Assembly (NCBI GenBank): GCA_045125655.1
Contig: JBGVNP010000068.1
Coordinates: forward strand, 1 to 5,309
From: RGIG4608 sp045125655
GTDB taxonomy: Bacteria; Bacillota; Clostridia; Oscillospirales; CAG-272
Reading direction: 5' to 3'
Length of the DNA stretch: 5,309 bases
Position numbers and translations under genes: made by a program. Positions 4,120 through 5,309 of this stretch are shown here, in pieces. Within the stretch, counting starts at the first letter, position 1; each line of letters starts with the position of its first letter. The notes beneath the pieces are model-generated. The model was not told the DNA's origin. It did no database searches and saw only the letters and a program-made list of their open reading frames with translations.

Positions 4120-4803
4120 TTATGCAAGCTTTCCGCCAAGAACGAAGAACAAAACTATAAATGCAACTATCATAATCACTGCGCTCACAAGTGCCACGAT
4201 AAGTGATTTAGTTTTATTTGCCGAGCTTGCAGAAGCAGGAGATCCTGATAGATCTTTTTTCGATATCATTCTCTTAAGCACTCTTGAAACTGGCTTATAA
4301 ATAAGCATCGTTATACTTGCATTAAGAATGGATTTTGTCAAATTAAAGGGGAAAATAACCTTAGGTATAAGCTCTATCACCGCTCCTTGCGTTACATGCA
4401 TATAGTAAGGAGTGATGAAAAGATTTGCCACAAGCATTACCGCTACTGTTGCACAGGCAGCCGTTACAAGTCCCACTACCGCGCCCAAAATACTCCTTTT
4501 ATATTTGTAAATAAGCGTTGACACACCAACAAATGTTATCGAGCTTATAAGATTCATTATTAATCCGTAAACGCCCGTATCCGAGTACGAAAACTCAATA
4601 AACGGTACAACGATAGCGCAGAAAAGTCCCGATATTGGTCCAAAGAACATTCCGCATATTGTGGATATAGTATCCTTAAAATCAAGTGTTAAAAACATTA
4701 CCTTTATCGGAAAAATAAGTGAAACGATAAAGGACATTGCACAAAACAGTGCTATAATGGTCAGTTTTTTGACCTTTTGTGAGTTAGTTTGTTTCATTTT
4801 CAT
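4120..4803 (-). CDS. ribU: ECF transporter S component, RibU-like riboflavin binding subunit
   Basis: A membrane substrate-binding subunit that should capture riboflavin and work with a shared ECF module (EcfT plus two ATPases), which is not in this window. Residues 1-175 have the S-component pattern: a lysine-rich N-terminus, ALFCAMSFIVSLIFPI at 18-33, a GMFFGPISGLFCAIVVPFIEF segment at 51-71, further helices at about 79-99 and 104-131, and a final FNLTKSILNASITMLIYKP at 153-171. The riboflavin assignment rests on resemblance to RibU and on the FMN riboswitch directly upstream. Unusually, a polar linker (about 181-199, rich in Ser, Ala and Lys) leads to an additional hydrophobic helix at 200-222, beyond the six of a normal S component. 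The ATG at 4803 has an AAGGG site 9 nt upstream; an ATG two codons later is a weaker alternative. It is the first gene of an operon with the COG2426 protein. Confidence 0.93.
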   Translation of the reverse strand: MKMKQTNSQKVKKLTIIALFCAMSFIVSLIFPIKVMFLTLDFKDTISTICGMFFGPISGLFCAIVVPFIEFSYSDTGVYGLIMNLISSITFVGVSTLIYKYKRSILGAVVGLVTAACATVAVMLVANLFITPYYMHVTQGAVIELIPKVIFPFNLTKSILNASITMLIYKPVSRVLKRMISKKDLSGSPASASSANKTKSLIVALVSAVIMIVAFIVLFFVLGGKLA

Positions 4804-4843
4804 TACTAAATTCCCTTCTTAAAATTAATTTAAGAGGAAAGAT

Positions 4844-4876
4844 AAAAAAATCCGACTCCTTTAATTGAAGGGTCGG
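4844..4876 (-). terminator. FMN-riboswitch-controlled intrinsic terminator
   Basis: On the minus strand CCGACCCTT (4868-4876) pairs with AAGGAGTCGG (4852-4861), nine pairs with one bulged A, and is followed by seven T residues at 4844-4850. It lies between the FMN aptamer and ribU. GGGGAT beside helix P1 (5015-5020) is complementary to ATCCCC at 4875-4880, which touches the terminator's left arm and may be part of an antiterminator. That switch pairing is inferred. Confidence 0.9.
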
Positions 4877-4882
4877 GGATAT

Positions 4883-4902
4883 GGATGGACCTCTGCCCAT
4901 CC
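4883..4902 (-). other. Hairpin in the FMN expression platform
   Basis: GGATGG (4897-4902) and CCATCC (4883-4888) form a 6-bp stem between the aptamer and the terminator. It probably belongs to the switching region. No T-tract follows, so it is not itself a terminator. Confidence 0.55.
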
Positions 4903-4910
4903 CTCTATTT

Positions 4911-5027
4911 TATCTTTTCTCATCCGGACTTTACCGTCGGTATGGGAGTTTCACCCAATCGGCTCTTGTAAACAAGAGTTCACAGACTTTAACTGTCGGT
5001 ATGGAATTTCACCAATCCCCAAAGATA
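4911..5027 (-). ncRNA. FMN riboswitch (RFN element)
   Basis: Reading the minus strand, helix P1 pairs TATCTTT (5021-5027) with AAAGATA (4911-4917). Between them lie the conserved RFN blocks in order: GGTGAAATTCC, ATACCGACAGT, AAAGTCTGTGA, a variable hairpin CTCTTG/CAAGAG (4973-4978 with 4963-4968), GCCGAT, GGGTGAAACTCCC, ATACCGACGG and AAAGTCCGGATGAGA. FMN binding should promote the downstream terminator and reduce expression of the riboflavin transporter operon. The match to the RFN consensus is strong. Confidence 0.98.
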
Positions 5028-5039
5028 TTATTTAATATA

Positions 5040-5067
5040 ATTATATTCTCTCCAAAATATTTGAGAA
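5040..5067 (-). promoter_or_regulatory. Probable promoter of the ribU operon
   Basis: On the minus strand a perfect TATAAT (5040-5045) lies 16 nt downstream of TTCTCA (5062-5067, 4 of 6 to -35 consensus). The start would be near 5033, only a few bases before riboswitch helix P1. The region is AT-rich, so other -10 matches are possible. Confidence 0.55.
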
Positions 5068-5104
5068 AATATTTTATCCGCTTTTTATTTCCCAAAACAG
5101 GCAC

Positions 5105-5144
5105 AAAAAAGCGCAAAAGGGCTGCTGCACTAATGCAGCAGCCC
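5105..5144 (-). terminator. Intrinsic terminator of tuf
   Basis: On the minus strand an 11-bp perfect GC-rich stem (GGGCTGCTGCA, 5134-5144, with TGCAGCAGCCC, 5119-5129) and a 4-nt loop are followed by TTTT, GCGC and TTTTTT. It lies 37 nt after the tuf stop codon and insulates the ribU operon from EF-Tu transcription. Confidence 0.93.
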
Positions 5145-5180
5145 TCATTATCGTTAATTAATCTAAATAATTATTTAAAA

Positions 5181-5309
5181 TTATTCAAGAATTTCGGAAA
5201 CGACGCCGGAACCTACTGTTCTACCACCCTCACGGATAGCGAAACGAAGACCCTGCTCACAAGCGATAGGTGTGATAAGCTCAACTGTCATATCAACGTT
5301 ATCGCCGGG
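5181..5309 (-). CDS. tuf: Elongation factor Tu, C-terminal fragment (runs off the window)
   Basis: The last 42 codons and stop of EF-Tu, the GTPase that brings aminoacyl-tRNA to the ribosome. The visible peptide starts PGDNVDMTVELITPIA and ends with EGGRTVGSGVVSEILE, the standard end of the EF-Tu beta-barrel domain 3. The 5' part lies beyond position 5309, so length, start and upstream genes cannot be judged. The codons are more GC-rich and regular than in the accessory genes, as expected for a highly expressed gene. A terminator separates it from the ribU unit. Confidence 0.98.
   Translation of the reverse strand, partial: PGDNVDMTVELITPIACEQGLRFAIREGGRTVGSGVVSEILE

Noticed and set aside
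3622..4300. Plus-strand open frames opposite the COG2426 and ribU genes
   Set aside because: The minus-strand genes have family motifs, ribosome binding sites and a riboswitch; these plus-strand frames have none and only mirror membrane-protein codons.

Overview
The window looks like chromosomal DNA from a low-GC Gram-positive anaerobe, probably a Clostridia/Eubacteriales member and perhaps of the Ruminococcus/Oscillospiraceae kind. The grounds are a SAM-I riboswitch in front of metK, an FMN riboswitch in front of an ECF-type riboflavin transporter, strong purine-rich ribosome binding sites, consensus sigma-A promoters, and AT-rich intergenic DNA full of hairpins. The taxon is inferred; there is no rRNA or other direct marker.

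Layout from left to right. Positions 1-540 hold no gene but a dense series of inverted repeats, including a compact multi-branched fold at 119-252. Positions 541-1725 (minus) encode S-adenosylmethionine synthetase (metK), preceded by its terminator (1781-1802), SAM-I riboswitch (1816-1902) and promoter (1950-1978). An interrupted inverted repeat of about 41-43 bp (498-538 and 2027-2069) brackets this transcription unit. Positions 2077-2310 carry three copies of a short GC-rich hairpin repeat; two of them form a perfect 30-bp inverted repeat resembling a small non-autonomous element.

Positions 2356-3590 form an AT-rich accessory module: a minus-strand membrane-anchored protein of unknown function with a zinc-ribbon-like cysteine cluster (2394-3131), and a divergent plus-strand 70-residue XRE-type regulator (3298-3510). 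The two share a 3200-3254 region with back-to-back promoters and a perfect 17-bp-arm palindrome that is probably the operator. A 22-bp palindromic terminator at 3542-3590 closes the module.

Positions 3582-5045 hold a minus-strand operon: promoter, FMN riboswitch (4911-5027), terminator, a RibU-like ECF S component (4120-4803) with an extra C-terminal membrane helix, and a COG2426-type small membrane protein (3582-4085). FMN should shut off both genes. The right edge carries the last 42 codons of elongation factor Tu (tuf) and its terminator.

The metK and ribU units are ordinary metabolite-sensing housekeeping genes. The most interesting parts are the XRE/membrane-protein pair with its shared palindromic operator, the repeat families around metK, and the pairing of a COG2426 protein with a flavin-controlled transporter gene.
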